Shown here piece by piece: positions 32,685 through 44,595 of a stretch of 64,000 nt of DNA. The translations under genes were made by a program, and so were the position numbers. The notes under the pieces were generated by a model, which was given only the letters and a program-made list of their open reading frames with translations, ran no database searches and was not told the DNA's origin. Within the stretch, counting starts at the first letter, position 1. Every line of letters begins with the position of its first letter. Source of the DNA: Leguminivora glycinivorella (taxonomy: Eukaryota; Arthropoda; Insecta; Lepidoptera; Tortricidae); the NCBI RefSeq assembly GCF_023078275.1, contig NC_062983.1:13075001-13139000 (forward strand). The letters run 5' to 3'.

Positions 32685-35600
32685 AATTATCAATATCTAT
32701 ATACTTATCAAAATCACTACACAAACATGTTAATTTTCGTAGAGTTATAAGAAATTACCGAATCCGACATACTACATTTAGGTAAGGCATAAATAGAACA
32801 AGAATTATCCAATTTGTATGTAGGGCAGAAATGGTGAATGGATATTTTTAGGTATACCTAATTATCAAAACGTATATTAATTGTAAAAAAATATAGCCCG
32901 ACGTGAATAAGCAAACTGATATTAAGTGTCCACGATATATAGCGACTGACAAGGTTTTTTTAATAAACGAAAAGACCCGGTTTAAGAAATGTCAGCTCTG
33001 CCTAGTGTTGGTTTAGCGGCCGGCGGCCCTGCCCCGCAGGCCGCATTCATCTTATTAAATTGCTCCATTAAAACGGCCGTAAGCGCTAGCGATTTAACTC
33101 CAGAACCACCTAGAGGCCGTTTAAAGTATGTTTTCTTTTAATATTTCCATTTGGCTTCCAAGGCGTTGATTATTAGCTTTGTCTTTTATATTAATAGGCT
33201 AAGACTTAAATAATACCTCTTTATCTTTCAATCCCTACGAAAAACATATAAAAAATACAATGAAAGAGCTTGTACTGTACCGAAGCAACCTTTCAATGCG
33301 AATTGAAAAAATAAAGTTTCTCTCAGAGCTGTCTCGCATTTTACATCCAATCAAAAACGTTTAGAAGTTATCCTTTGCTAGGCTTGAAAAGGCCAGAGCT
33401 TAAGGTTTTGTGTCGCGAAATACGAACGAAATGCAGCATCTTCGCTTTGTGCTAAGGCAAATGATGAAATTCAGTTTACGACAATGCTTCACAAATGTTG
33501 CCATTGATATATTTAATAATGGAGATCTTAACTTGATAACATTTTAAACATGGCTCGGTTTTACCTCGTTTGCTTTTGTGAGCGTAAGTTGATAAAATTC
33601 GTTTGGGTGGTTTGTCGTCCCTTTTGCACCTTATTAGTATCATAAAATATATTTGAACAAGTAAGCTTTTGCATTATTGATGCTTTACGCTACATGTAGG
33701 CACGTTACATAGAGGTTTTTATCTGCCACTCGGCTCACAACAGCTGATTTTTATCCCTAGCGCCCCTGGAAAGGATCCAAAAAACTTTGGCGTAAACATG
33801 ACAACGTCTTTTCAATGGAATGGTAAACCAGGGAGCGACAAAGGATATGAAACTGACGCAGCACTTTGGGCATGAAAATTGTGGAAGTAGGCCGCGGGGG
33901 AGAAATCGTTGAAAAACATTACCAATAATTTGATAAGGTAAAAAATTTAAATAAGTAATAATTACAGTTGCACTTTCATGTACAACTTAGGTAAGACTGT
34001 TGTACGTATATAAAGAGCAATGTAACTTTTTTATGTAATAAATAACAATAAACAAACATTGAAAGCTTAGGTATATGTCGTAACTGGTGCGTTTTCGTTG
34101 CGGGTTGAATAATTTAATATAGTTAATAATAAAAAAGTTAACTTATTTAAACAAATTTATGTGAATATACTTCTTTGGCTCTATACTAACCAACGTTTTA
34201 TTTATTACGGTATATCTCTTGAATTTCCACAAGATAAGCAAAGTTAAGGATGCTGTTACTTATTTTAGGAAGCACGGGGTTCCGGCGGATATTGCCTTGG
34301 CAGACAGTCGCGTATCAATAACTTTGAGACAGCGCGCCGAATATTATCCCGCATACATAAGATGTATTCTGTCAATACAATCAGGGCCTTTGTGTCAGTG
34401 AAAGTAAAGGACTGTTTTATGCATTAATTTCAGCAGTCAGAGATAGTCGATTTGTAGCAGACGTGAACGAATTCGAAAAGAAAGAACCAATTTAAAAAAA
34501 AAAAAGAAAACTCCCTTGTAATAATTTGTCACGTAAGGCCGTGACAGGTCACGCTAAGCATCTGAGCAGGGGGATTATAGGAAAACCTTATAAATAATTA
34601 ATTACGTTGGAATACTCTTTGTTTGCCGCCGCGTATCTCCCTGTGAAGTGTAAGTCTATTTTAGTAACATTCGAAAGAAAACAAGGAAAAACAATTTGGA
34701 AATCATAAGGAAAATTATTGCTTTTTAAATTGAAGAGTAAAAGAACATTTTTCCTGTTCATTTTATTATGAAAATGTTCGATACAGTATTATATGTACTT
34801 ACGGTCCACTACTTATTCTTCCCCTAAAAATATACGTCTTAACAAAATAAGTTATCTAATATTGATTGATACAGTGTTAAAGTAGGCAAATCCCCAAAGC
34901 TCAGATTTCTTTGAAACTTAGAAATTCAATGGCAATTTTCTTTGTCATATTTTGTGCAGCGGATATAGTGTCCGAGTACACAGTACACATACAACTCGGA
35001 GACTATAAGAGACAATCAGCAGCGGCTGGTCTATACAAGCCGATTCCCACCGGCTTGCCTAAAATTGATTACTAGTAAAGTACCTAATGTTAAGGTAGGT
35101 TTCTTTTTGCTGTGTTGCCTAGCAGAAATTTTCACCAGCCGCCACTGAGAGACATATACACCTCATCAATATTTAGGGAAGGATTTAATGTACGTACAAG
35201 CGGCTTTTAAGTTTTCTTAGGAATAAACATTAAAAAGTCCACTCAGCGCCATTTACTCAATCATTTTCGGTACACACCGGGGCACTCATATTATCACTGT
35301 TAACAGCTACGACATACTTCAACGATCGTAGCTCATAGTGGAGTTTTCTATTTGTTGTCACTGTTTTTATACAGGTACAAAATTTAATTCTCATGTTATC
35401 AGTAGTGCGTGCACTGAATATATAATTTGCTAAATCCTTTCAGAGTTACTTAAGTAGCTACTAATTAATTTAATTCAATATACTATAAAATCTTAATCAT
35501 GGCTTCGGTAACACCTTTTAAGGTGCGCAGCAAATAAATAACCGGTATCGCTTTTATAATTATTCATCGTACGGTGCTATAAAAATAAAACTTTGTCGAT

Positions 35601-35965
35601 TTGTCTAAACATCATGAATATATAAGTAGGCGGCGGGCCACGCGCCCTCGCCCGATCAGGGGGAAATATTAAACGTTTAGCTCTCTTGACCCGAACTTGG
35701 GGACGCAAGTTTTTAAAGTGTTGCGCGATTTGGATATTACTTTATTAATAGCTATCTATTACCTTCCAAATCTAAATTTGTTTAATTATCACTATATATA
35801 TTACATAAATATGTATCTAAAATGAAAACACGGGGAGTTTTCGTAATTGTTAGTTATACTTGATTGAAGTTGTTTTGGTACTTTGGCGCAAACTTTGTAA
35901 GCCGACATACAAAGCGAGCTCATGCAAATTATAAGTTGCTGTTATTAAAATCCAAGAGGTGAACA
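32685..35965. other. Low-repeat non-coding stretch
   Basis: There are no repeats or domains over 3.3 kb. A GC-rich patch near 33015-33045 (ggccggcggccctgccccgc) and one at 35625-35665 stand out from AT-rich surroundings. They may be regulatory or conserved non-coding sequence, which cannot be tested here. Confidence 0.4.
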
Positions 35966-35969
35966 TATA

Positions 35970-36336
35970 CCGGGTGTTTTGTTGCAGGATCAATAAAATT
36001 AACCTATAGGCTACACTCCTCAAAGTGACCGAACATTCTTCAACTATTTTTAAAACAACTTTTAAAGTTTAGTCTAAGATGCATGAAAATAGTGCAAGTT
36101 TTAAAGCACGGCGACCAAAGTCGAACACACTGATGAAACCGTACATTGAAAATAATATTTAACTTTTACTTACTCTAAGAAAGAAAACATGAAGAAAGAA
36201 TTTATTATTATTTTATTTATTCCTCGTACGGTCGTTTGTTTAAAAGTAGTTAAATTTAATTCATATCGTACGAGAAGTTAATATTTACAAGGATAATATT
36301 ATTTAACTTTTTGCTTCTGTTACAGAAAACATCCTG
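35970..36336. mobile_element. MITE-like unit with TA flanks
   Basis: The left end CCGGGTGTTTTGTTGCAG resembles the complement of the right end, CAGGATGTTTTCTGTAACAG. TA lies just outside each end (35968-35969, 36337-36338). Inner tcgtacggtcg and cgtacgag motifs form a smaller fold around 36227-36270. The terminal match is imperfect. Confidence 0.5.
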
Positions 36337-36856
36337 TATGTATGTAAATCAGGCGCTATACTTACTCTAATGCTACTTATTTCACGCAAAGAATTTTAAT
36401 TAAAAGGCTAGTTTCTTATAAACTGGATGGTTCACACACATTCGTTTCTGTTATAGATCACACACAAGCAGTGTGTGTTAGTAGTATGTTATTGGAATAG
36501 ATGGCCGACCGCCACAGGTGCGCAGACGACTAAGTAATGGATTCGCGTACTCGCGACGAGATTAAACACAGCCTCTGGCTACAGACAATACCTAACTCTG
36601 CTATGCTCTTATAAGTAGGCTCTAAGCAGGGTAGATAAGGGAAGACTGAACTACATAGTCAATGATAAAATCTAAATCATGTCTACTTATACGAATCTGA
36701 GACAATAATGAAATGCCTCAAATAGCTAGCACCTTCTTAAGCTGGTAGCTAGCAACAAAATACGTAAGGTATCTAATTACCTAATACAGATTTGAATTGC
36801 TCGTATATCAGATTTCCTAAAACACAATATTTTTAATCAAATTTAATTAAAATACA
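36337..36856. other. No recognisable genes
   Basis: This is AT-rich sequence preceding the long open frame. No promoter-like element can be singled out. Confidence 0.35.
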
Positions 36857-37456
36857 TTGCGAGTATGTAGCTGGCAGCGTCGACTATCTCTTTCGTCTTA
36901 CCGTGCCTTAGAATGTCCAAAGAAGCCTCTGCTTATAAGACAAATTGGTATTTTATATCACAGAAAGTATGTGATATTGAAATATTGCTTTGAAGGTAGT
37001 GAAATAAAGCGTGCAGAGATTTTATATTGCTGTACGCGGTTAGGTGACTCCAGTATGAGGGGACTATTTTGGCTCAGTGATCCAAAATTAATGTTGGCCT
37101 TCAAAACAACAGCGGTGCCACCTGTCCCGATCCTGCGCAACTTCCTGTCAGTTGATGACGTTCATTTAAAGCAGATACGCCGCCACACCAAGCGAGCCAA
37201 GGTTAAAACCACTATCGCTTCGACAATGAAACGTTTTGTCTCTATTTATCACTGGTTTGAAGGTGGCAATTCGATCGCCACGGAGCTTGAGCAATCGTCA
37301 CTGTGGCTAGGCCATCCCACTGGACGGCGGCTAGTTCTTGGTCTTCCCGAGAACGTTCTCTTGACAGCTCAATTACTCTATAATTACTTAATTAGCTTAG
37401 CACTACCGAATATACAATTTATGTATACAATGCAGGTTTTCGATAATAAATCATGA
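36857..37456 (+). CDS. Unidentified 199-codon open frame (doubtful gene)
   Basis: This is the second-longest single open frame beginning with a start codon after the LINE frames, and the only long one not explained by a repeat. The predicted protein has an N-terminal LSLSSYRALECPKKPLLI segment, a mid part RGLFWLSDPKLMLAFKTTAV, a basic stretch KQIRRHTKRAKVKTTIAST and a hydrophobic C-terminal part LLTAQLLYNYLISLAL. I see no known domain, signal peptide or catalytic motif. The central 37040-37400 portion is GC-richer than the flanks. It could be a lineage-specific gene, an old element ORF, or chance inside a conserved non-coding block. A short frame on the opposite strand overlaps it. Confidence 0.25.
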   Translation: MRVCSWQRRLSLSSYRALECPKKPLLIRQIGILYHRKYVILKYCFEGSEIKRAEILYCCTRLGDSSMRGLFWLSDPKLMLAFKTTAVPPVPILRNFLSVDDVHLKQIRRHTKRAKVKTTIASTMKRFVSIYHWFEGGNSIATELEQSSLWLGHPTGRRLVLGLPENVLLTAQLLYNYLISLALPNIQFMYTMQVFDNKS

Positions 37457-38644
37457 GAAAAGTCGAACAAATCATGTTGGCAGCAATGTTAACGACAGAA
37501 AATATCACGCATTTTCTGATGTCTGGTAATGTTTACCTTGAATTCACAGCGCCGTCAAACAAGTTTTTTCAACCCATTCATAAAAGAACTCAAAAGCGCG
37601 ACAAATGAAGAGCAGACAAAATTACTTCATAACAATATCGCATATTGGCGGCGGCGGGCTTATTCGCGAGTGTACCGCGCGTCTCATTTCCTGCGTTATT
37701 TTGCGATACGCGTATCACGAAATAAACTCTTCCAGCGACTGCCTATCACTTCCGCATCAACGCATTCATACCTACTCCTTGTAAGCTCGTTTATACTACC
37801 TACCGAAATCACACAGCTTTTCCGAGGGTATTTTCACTACGTGAGTATATGGTGAAGCTAAATAAGATACACATGATGCCTTGCCTATATTAGACTTCAC
37901 TCTTTATTAAATTTATAGTAAAAAGACAGTCCGTGTTATCGTATTGCAACATTCTATTTTATGGTGAAATGATATACAAATGAATAGAAGTAGAATCGTG
38001 TAGCAAAAACGGCATATTACGTACAGTTAATTAATAACGCCAAGATACGAGGAAAATACTTAAATAAAAATATGAGAGGTTTCTATGATTGTATCCAATT
38101 TCATACGAGTATTTAGCGTACCTACACTAGAAACTGTGTATAATTTGTATTTGTATGAGACCGTTAATTTAAATAGTTGAATTAAATATATATTTATTAC
38201 CATAAGTTCCAAATATTGCAACTCGTAGGTATCATAAAAATGAAAATTTACTGTTAAGTAGGTATACAAAAATCCTTTAATGCCAAAGTATTCATCGATT
38301 TTTCAGAAAATTTTAAATCTTTTTGCAGTTTTAAGATCTAAGAATGATTCCTCGTGAAAGTTTTACGTTTAAGTAAATATTTTTTACCAGTAAGTAGGTG
38401 TTCATTAGAGACCGTTACGAGCAGCTGTAGTTCATCCCCATGTATTTATAATTACCTTTGTTAATGAGTAACGTACACGTTACTGAACTTGCGTGCGTTT
38501 GGCGTTGCTTTTAATTAAAAACTTTCGTCCGTTAGTAAATTAATGCTGGATTAAAATTTTCGACGGTCACATTCGTGTGCAAAAATAAACGTGATTTATT
38601 TTTAATAAAATTCCATATTATACACTGATTTATACTTTCACGAT
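37457..38644. other. No recognisable genes
   Basis: The 108-codon plus frame at 37529-37855 is arginine-rich and has no domain. It could be a continuation of the same GC-richer block as the preceding frame. Nothing else is supported. Confidence 0.35.
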
Positions 38645-39005
38645 TCACATAATTATTTTTAAATCGGGACTTAATCGCGTATGACTACTTACAAAATAAA
38701 TTAGACTGGCCTCCAACGTTTCAGGAACGGCGTTGTCCCCGTGGTGTAAGCGGAAAATAATATCGACAGTCTAAATCGAATATCGTCATTGTTGTGTGTC
38801 GACAGAGTAACATCCCTAGTGCGCAAACAGTTCAAGTTGAGAATCAAGACCAAGTGTGGGTAGTTCGAAAAACTCGCGCGACAGTCAGAAGGCGTTGATG
38901 TCATTTCAAGCCAGTTTTCTCCGAGACCACGGGGACAACGCTGTCCCTGAAACGTTGGAGGTCAATTTAATCTGTAGTCATACATTTAAAAATAATTACA
39001 TAATT
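38645..39005. mobile_element. Palindromic element with CTCCAACGTTTCAGG arms
   Basis: The core arms 38711-38744 and 38927-38960 (ctccaacgtttcagg... and its complement, with gttgtccccgtgg) pair over 34 bp with few mismatches. The match extends outward through gtatgactac and ataattatttttaaat. A fragment of the same core lies at 56695-56737. Confidence 0.75.
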
Positions 39006-41280
39006 AAGTAAGTATTATAATAACATTAATAACTTACTATTTTCATAAATATGACCTTGTAACAAAATATGGCATGACAATTACATTTTTTATTGTGATT
39101 TATGATAATCACTGATGTTGTTCCTCACTTATTTATAAGTAAAACGTGTTTACATGGTGTACATAATTCTAACGGCGTACGTATTCTTGATCACATTTCA
39201 AGACTAAAATGTCATAAATTATAAACTTTTTTGCTTTTCCTCTAGTTTTGGAGTTATTACAATAAAAAAAAGAAAAAAAAATATTATGTATTAGTGATAT
39301 TTGATAGCTTTGCTTGTGGCATAGTACAACTATCCTTCTTGATGTAGATGTCAAAAAGTCTAAATCTAAGTTAAACCCCAGTGTATTGAAAGACTAAAAG
39401 GCAATTTTAAACAAACTCTCAATTTACTTTCATTAGAAACAATATCTTAGTTAAATAAAACTATTCATTGGAGCGAACTGTAATTAAATTAGTTCAGTTT
39501 ATTAAATCTGTAAACTAATGATCACACCGAGTGAGTTACCTATTCCTTGCTGTTGAGTAAGGTACTTACTCAATATACAGTGTTGACTCGCATGACTATC
39601 AATTATTGATTGCAGAATGCATTTTGGAGGTAACTCGGTCTTATTCTTTATTGTTATATTTTTGGTAGGCAAAAACCTTAAGTACCTTCTATTAATATTT
39701 TGGTAGAATATACATTCACAAATCCGTGACTTTTAGGAATAACGTTAACGATAGAGTGTGCTCTGAATGTTAATCAACAAAGCAGTTGTAGGGCAGCCCC
39801 GGCGGGGCCGGCCCTACCGGATAATTGATATTCAGTAAATATTGACGGATAAAATAAACCGAAAATTGAGTTTCCAAAACCGGCCTAAATTAATTTGCAA
39901 GTTCATAACAGCGGCAGCGTCGCGTCGACGTAAAATTTTATTAAAGGCGCATTCCGGACCGGATCGTCGGCATATTTGTCGGATTGTGTTTCAGTTCTAG
40001 TTTAAAATTGGTCGTGACACAATGGAAACGTGGCGGCATTGTGTAACGATAGAATTCATTTACTTACTCAAGATAAAACAAATATTTTATCCTCCATCCA
40101 TCAACATACAAATAATGTGAATTTTATTTTTTAAATTCGGTTACGTCTGTGTTTGATTTGCTAAAATTGTTTACTAGGTACTTCGTACATTGAAAAAATA
40201 AACCGTTTTGATGAATTGTTGTGGCAAACTTTATAAATCTACGATTCTTTTGTTTAACGGAAAATGCATAGAAATAAAAATACGCAGAATATAAGTACGA
40301 GTACTATTAGGTATAACACATATTTATTATATTTACAATGTTTTTGCAGCAGTCCGTGGAACGAATGCTTTTCATTTTTCATACGCTGCGCAGATAATTA
40401 ATATCGCTTGAAATTCAATACCGAATTGCAATCAAACAAAATATTTCATTCAAAGGACCATACAGATGAGTGATTTATTTTGCAATAGAAGTTTAAATTT
40501 AATTTAAAATCGTACGAATATACCTACTGTACACAGCCGCAGGCGAGGTGCATTACAATTACACTTTCATAGCCTTTCCCAGAATGAACGAGTGTTCGAG
40601 CCTGAAACTGTTTTAATCTCTTGTTCTGAACTGTTATGGATAAGTACCTAAATATCAAACAAATTAAAAAAAAACTGATTGATTTTTCTGGAAGTTTCTA
40701 ATTTAGAACCTACCTAGTTATTGGTGGGTTCTTAAAATCTACAGACGTCACAACAGTGTCTGCAAGTATAGTTTGCGTAGTCCGTTAAAGCAAATAGTAG
40801 GTACCTACAAGGAACCCTTCGACCATAGATTGATCATTTATAACAGACACCGCATACGAGAATACAGAGCTATCGAAATATCGATAAGTACAAAGATTTT
40901 TTTTTTCAAGATAATTTATCTACATTTTAAGTTACATATTTCGTTTAGGTGTGCATTTTACTATATTTTTTGTAGTTCTAAGGATGACTTAAAACATACT
41001 CGGACGAAAAAATATAATTAAATCATGAATAAAAAGTTTCCTACTTTGAAAGTATTAGTTTAATGACTTGGCAAAACCTACCTACATGTTTTTCTATACA
41101 ACAATAAGCTTTCTTAACACAGTAGGTATTAAGCAAAGTGCCTCGTTAAAAACTGCCTACACTATTTACTGAAAATAAATTTATATCGTTATAGTATTTT
41201 TTCTACTCCCGTGTTGTTATTCGTCATTACTACAGGGTCGAGCATAGATCGTTAAAACCCTACATAAAAGATGCCCGCCC
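39006..41280. other. No recognisable genes
   Basis: This is a 2.3-kb AT-rich stretch. A GC-rich patch at 39795-39815 (agccccggcggggccggccc) is self-complementary. No coding signal was found. Confidence 0.4.
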
Positions 41281-41283
41281 CCG

Positions 41284-41377
41284 CCCGGCGTCCCGCGCAC
41301 CCGCGCATACGATATAGCTCTTAAAGCATTGTTAGGTAGCCTTTAAGGGATATAGCGTGGGTGCGCGGGGCGCCGGG
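41284..41377. promoter_or_regulatory. GC-rich hairpin in a CpG-rich patch
   Basis: CCCGGCGTCCCGCGCACC and on to 41306 pairs with 41355-41377 (ggtgcgcggggcgccggg) over 23 bp with two mismatches. An inner TTAAAG/CTTTAA pair encloses a 14-nt loop. The CpG-rich block continues to about 41410, where AGGGTGAGT could be a splice donor. A promoter or first exon is possible but unproven. Confidence 0.35.
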
Positions 41378-41545
41378 GGTTGCGGCGGCGCGGGGGAGTG
41401 CGAGCGACAGGGTGAGTGCAGGATCATTACAGAGGACAAGTCAAAATACAGGGAACAGTGCGAATTTCACGAAAGTTATTTTAGAAAACTATTAAAAAGT
41501 AAGTGCATGGTCGTAGAAAAAGTATTGTATGCAACGGTGTTTAAC

Positions 41546-42241
41546 TGAGTCAAAAAATACTCGTGGCGTCTTAATAACAATTTTCGGCTTCGCCTCAAAT
41601 TGTTAACCACGCCACTCGTCTTTTTTGATCTCCTTTAAACGCCTGTTGCATAAAATACTATTATGATACCGATGTTTAAGAGAGGTTATAATAAAAAAAA
41701 CCGGCCAAGTGCGAGTCGGACTCGCGCACCGAGGGTTCCGTACAAACCTTATGAGGAAATGGGTAGTAAGGTTAAAATTATTTAAAAAAAATATATTATG
41801 TTATGTAACTAAAAATTTATGGTTTTCGTAATTTTTCCTTTATCTATGCTATAAGACGTTGCTTCGTACCAAATTTCAAGATTCTGAGTTCACGGGAAGC
41901 ACCCTGTAGGTTTTGATTCCCTTGCAAGTGTCGAAAATTTGCGGCATAAACGGCTTTATCTTTTGATTGCGTTGGCTTAGAAGTTTGATTTTTTCACAGC
42001 TTCAAGGGACAGTAGACCTGAGTAATTGATATAAATTTCAGCTTCATACCTCCACGCGTTCCTGAGAAAAAGGGTATTGACAGACGGACGGACGGACAGA
42101 CGGACAACAAAGTGATCCTATAAGGGTTCCGTTTTTTCCTTTTGAGGTACGGAACCCTAATGACGAGCGGCGTTGGTGACAATTTGGAACAAAGCCGAAA
42201 ATTGTTCATTAAAACGCCACTAAGTAGTATCATTTGACTCA
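41546..42241. mobile_element. Inverted-repeat element split by a nested insertion
   Basis: Arm 41546-41620 (tgagtcaaa, gtggcgt, ttaat, acaattttcggctt, ccacgccactcgtc) is mirrored by 42162-42241. Each arm is itself partly palindromic. The intervening DNA includes a whole separate element (41693-42160). Confidence 0.7.
41693..42160 (+). mobile_element. Diverged relative of the GGAC elements
   Basis: It starts AAAACCGGCCAAGTGCGAGT then cggactcgcgcaccgagggttccgta, and ends gaggtacggaaccctaa. Shared features with the 301-866 family are the CCGGCCAAG head, the agggttccgta/tacggaaccct ends and a GGAC/GACA run, here only about four units at 42073-42103. It is a distinct, well-known lepidopteran subfamily. 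Confidence 0.8.
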
Positions 42242-42580
42242 AATAACGTTCTTGAAAGACACACTGTTTACTGGATTTAGACACAAAGTTTGACAGTTTG
42301 CTCTTTGTTTTATACATATGTCTTTCTTACATCGGATATTCATTATGTAATCTTTGTCCGGGCATTATTCACACAAATTCAATGTCGGGCGAGTTGCTTC
42401 GAAGATCTAAAGTGCTCTTTCCGGACTTGCAGTTGGTTTAGAACTGCTACTGGACAGTTCAGGCAATACGTATGCTTTTGTGGGCGTGTGAGTCGAAGGT
42501 TGTATACTACATAAATATCTGTCTTAGCCTACCATGAGTTAAAACGTTATATAATACGCGAGACACTGACATATTAATCA
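42242..42580. other. No recognisable genes
   Basis: A 74-codon plus frame (42290-42514) has cysteine residues but no domain. Confidence 0.35.
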
Positions 42581-42582
42581 TG

Positions 42583-42686
42583 TAAAATCGGGTAACTCAC
42601 GTAAAATTGTCGAAGATCGCTCCTCGTTACGGAGCGAAACAATGTCGAGCGATCTTCGACAATTTTACATCAGTTGCCCGATTTTA
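42583..42686. mobile_element. Small foldback MITE
   Basis: Inner arms 42601-42621 (gtaaaattgtcgaagatcgc, then t) and 42648-42668 are exact complements. Outer arms, aaaatcggg near 42585 and cccgatttt near 42677, extend the stem to about 39 bp. The loop holds a further CTCC/GGAG pair. Confidence 0.82.
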
Positions 42687-42691
42687 AATGT

Positions 42692-43209
42692 TTAAGACGA
42701 TACAGGAGGGGTCAATTCTCCATACAAACGCTCTTGACTATTTCCTCCCTGGTTTTTGAAGATAGAGCAATGATTTTTTTCAACCCAGATTATTATTATT
42801 TTTATCTGTGTCGGACCGTTTTGATTTTTTTGATATTTTTATTTTTAAAGACGCTAAAGCCCATCAAAAATTCCCAAAAATGGCCTTATTGATTATGGCG
42901 CAAAAAAGGTGTGGTATTCAAAATTGGTGGCAATTAGCCAAAAAAACTAAACGGTCCGACACAGATTATTTCATTGTTATTTGGATTCTCCAATTTCGTT
43001 ACGATTGATTAAGTTTTGAAGGAGGAAACAGTCGAGAGCGGAACCTCGATTTTAAACATTTTTTCGCAATATCTTTTAACTGAGTTGTTCTTAATAGACA
43101 TTTTTTTTCGATAAACCTAAGTTAATGACACTAGTATATTCAACTAGAATTCCCTAATTAGAAGGAGGGTTCCTTTCCATTTTACCATTTTCGTCCTGTA
43201 TCGTCTTAA
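42692..43209. mobile_element. MITE with TTAAGACGATACAGGA ends and nested stems
   Basis: TTAAGACGATACAGGA at the left is mirrored by TCCTGTATCGTCTTAA at the right. Two further pairs are nested inside: 42731-42748 with 43021-43038 (two mismatches), and 42804-42821 with 42949-42966 (atctgtgtcggaccgttt, exact). Short frames here (42674-42892, 42808-43008) are fortuitous. The TTAA at each end could be a target duplication. Confidence 0.82.
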
Positions 43210-44160
43210 CAGAATATGTTACCTGATGTGGTAAGAGTAAGTAACAGTTCGGAGGCGCACTTCACTTTCTCCATACAATAAGTGTCGTTTTCAGTGACGT
43301 TTACGATAGATATTAACATATTTAATGCTCATAGTAGTCACTCTGTTTATTGCAGAGCAAATGAATGAAACTTTTGTATATGTACATAAATCGGATAAAT
43401 TTATATTTTTTACACACACAGCTGTTCTAGTACAATTCAAAATAAGTGAAAAATACTTAATATTTACTTTAAACTTTTCATTGTTTATTGTTTAACGAGT
43501 GAAGTGCATCGCAGACTTCCACAAAGATATTTATGAATTATAAAATGAATTGAGCTTTAAAATTTACCCTGAATACGGCGTATAACATTTTATTTAGTTC
43601 AGCTATTTAAATAACTATTTGAACTAAAAACGTTTTAAAATCTATTTATATTATACCAAGGCCTTGATATGAAAAATCGTTACAGTGGAAACGATTGAAG
43701 GCTCAAACGAACTCAAAAAATCTTAATACGGTTGACGATCTATTTTTATATCGTGAATCCCTTCACTCAAACATCAAATAAACGTGTTAGACGCCGACAG
43801 CGTCGGCGACAGAACGTTTGACGTTGATCGACGTTGCCAATCGTTAACTCTATTATACGGGAGGGAGTTTCTTCGATTGATGCAGAACATGAGAATAGGG
43901 ATGTTGACGTATTTTATGCAGCACTATCTTAGTTATGGAAATCCCTTATTCATAAAAAGAGGTCCGAGTTAGCTAAATTATGTTTTATACTCATAAACGT
44001 ATACTCGTAAGTCATACAGTCATGCACAGTTAAAAGACAAACGACTATAAGGTAAATCAGGCGTGTAAAGTGTTTATGAATATGTGGTTTTAAAATACGA
44101 GCTCTGTCTGACTGACGAAGCTCTATATATATTTTTCAAAAAATATATTTACTTTTTGTT
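43210..44160. other. No recognisable genes
   Basis: This is AT-rich sequence with no supported feature. The 62-codon plus frame at 43784-43972 has no domain. Confidence 0.4.
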
Positions 44161-44165
44161 GCGTA

Positions 44166-44593
44166 GGGGAGATCCGCTATGAAACGGACATTTAACTTTT
44201 AATCAAGATTACATACTGTAGTTAAAAACTTAGGAACTTGTTAACTATCCTTATAAATTCCGGATATACTATAGTATAATGTAGTGTATTAACAACACCA
44301 TATTTACTGAAACTTCAGTTTTAGTGAAGAAAATCTATATTTGATTTATCTCATTTATGTCCGTTTCATAACGCATGTAGCATTGAATCGGACAGTGGGT
44401 GTCTTGAAACGGACAAGGAACCAATGCTTTACTTTGAGGCACATAAATACTCAATGTTTCACAAAGTTACTGCTTTTACATAATGATAATTATTTTAATA
44501 AAGCAATTACGACAGGAATATGTTCTCTTCCATTTTTTAAAGATATCGATAGTGTCCGTTTCTTAACCCGTCCGTTTCATAGCGGATTCCCCC
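44166..44593. mobile_element. MITE with repeated GTCCGTTTCAT motifs
   Basis: TA then GGGGAGATCCGCTATGAAAC at the left is mirrored by gtttcatagcggattccccc then TA at the right. Besides the terminal copies, GTCCGTTTC variants recur at 44359, 44404 (inverted) and 44554, making five in all. The 110-codon plus frame from 44341 starts inside it and is not credible. Confidence 0.75.
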
Positions 44594-44595
44594 TA

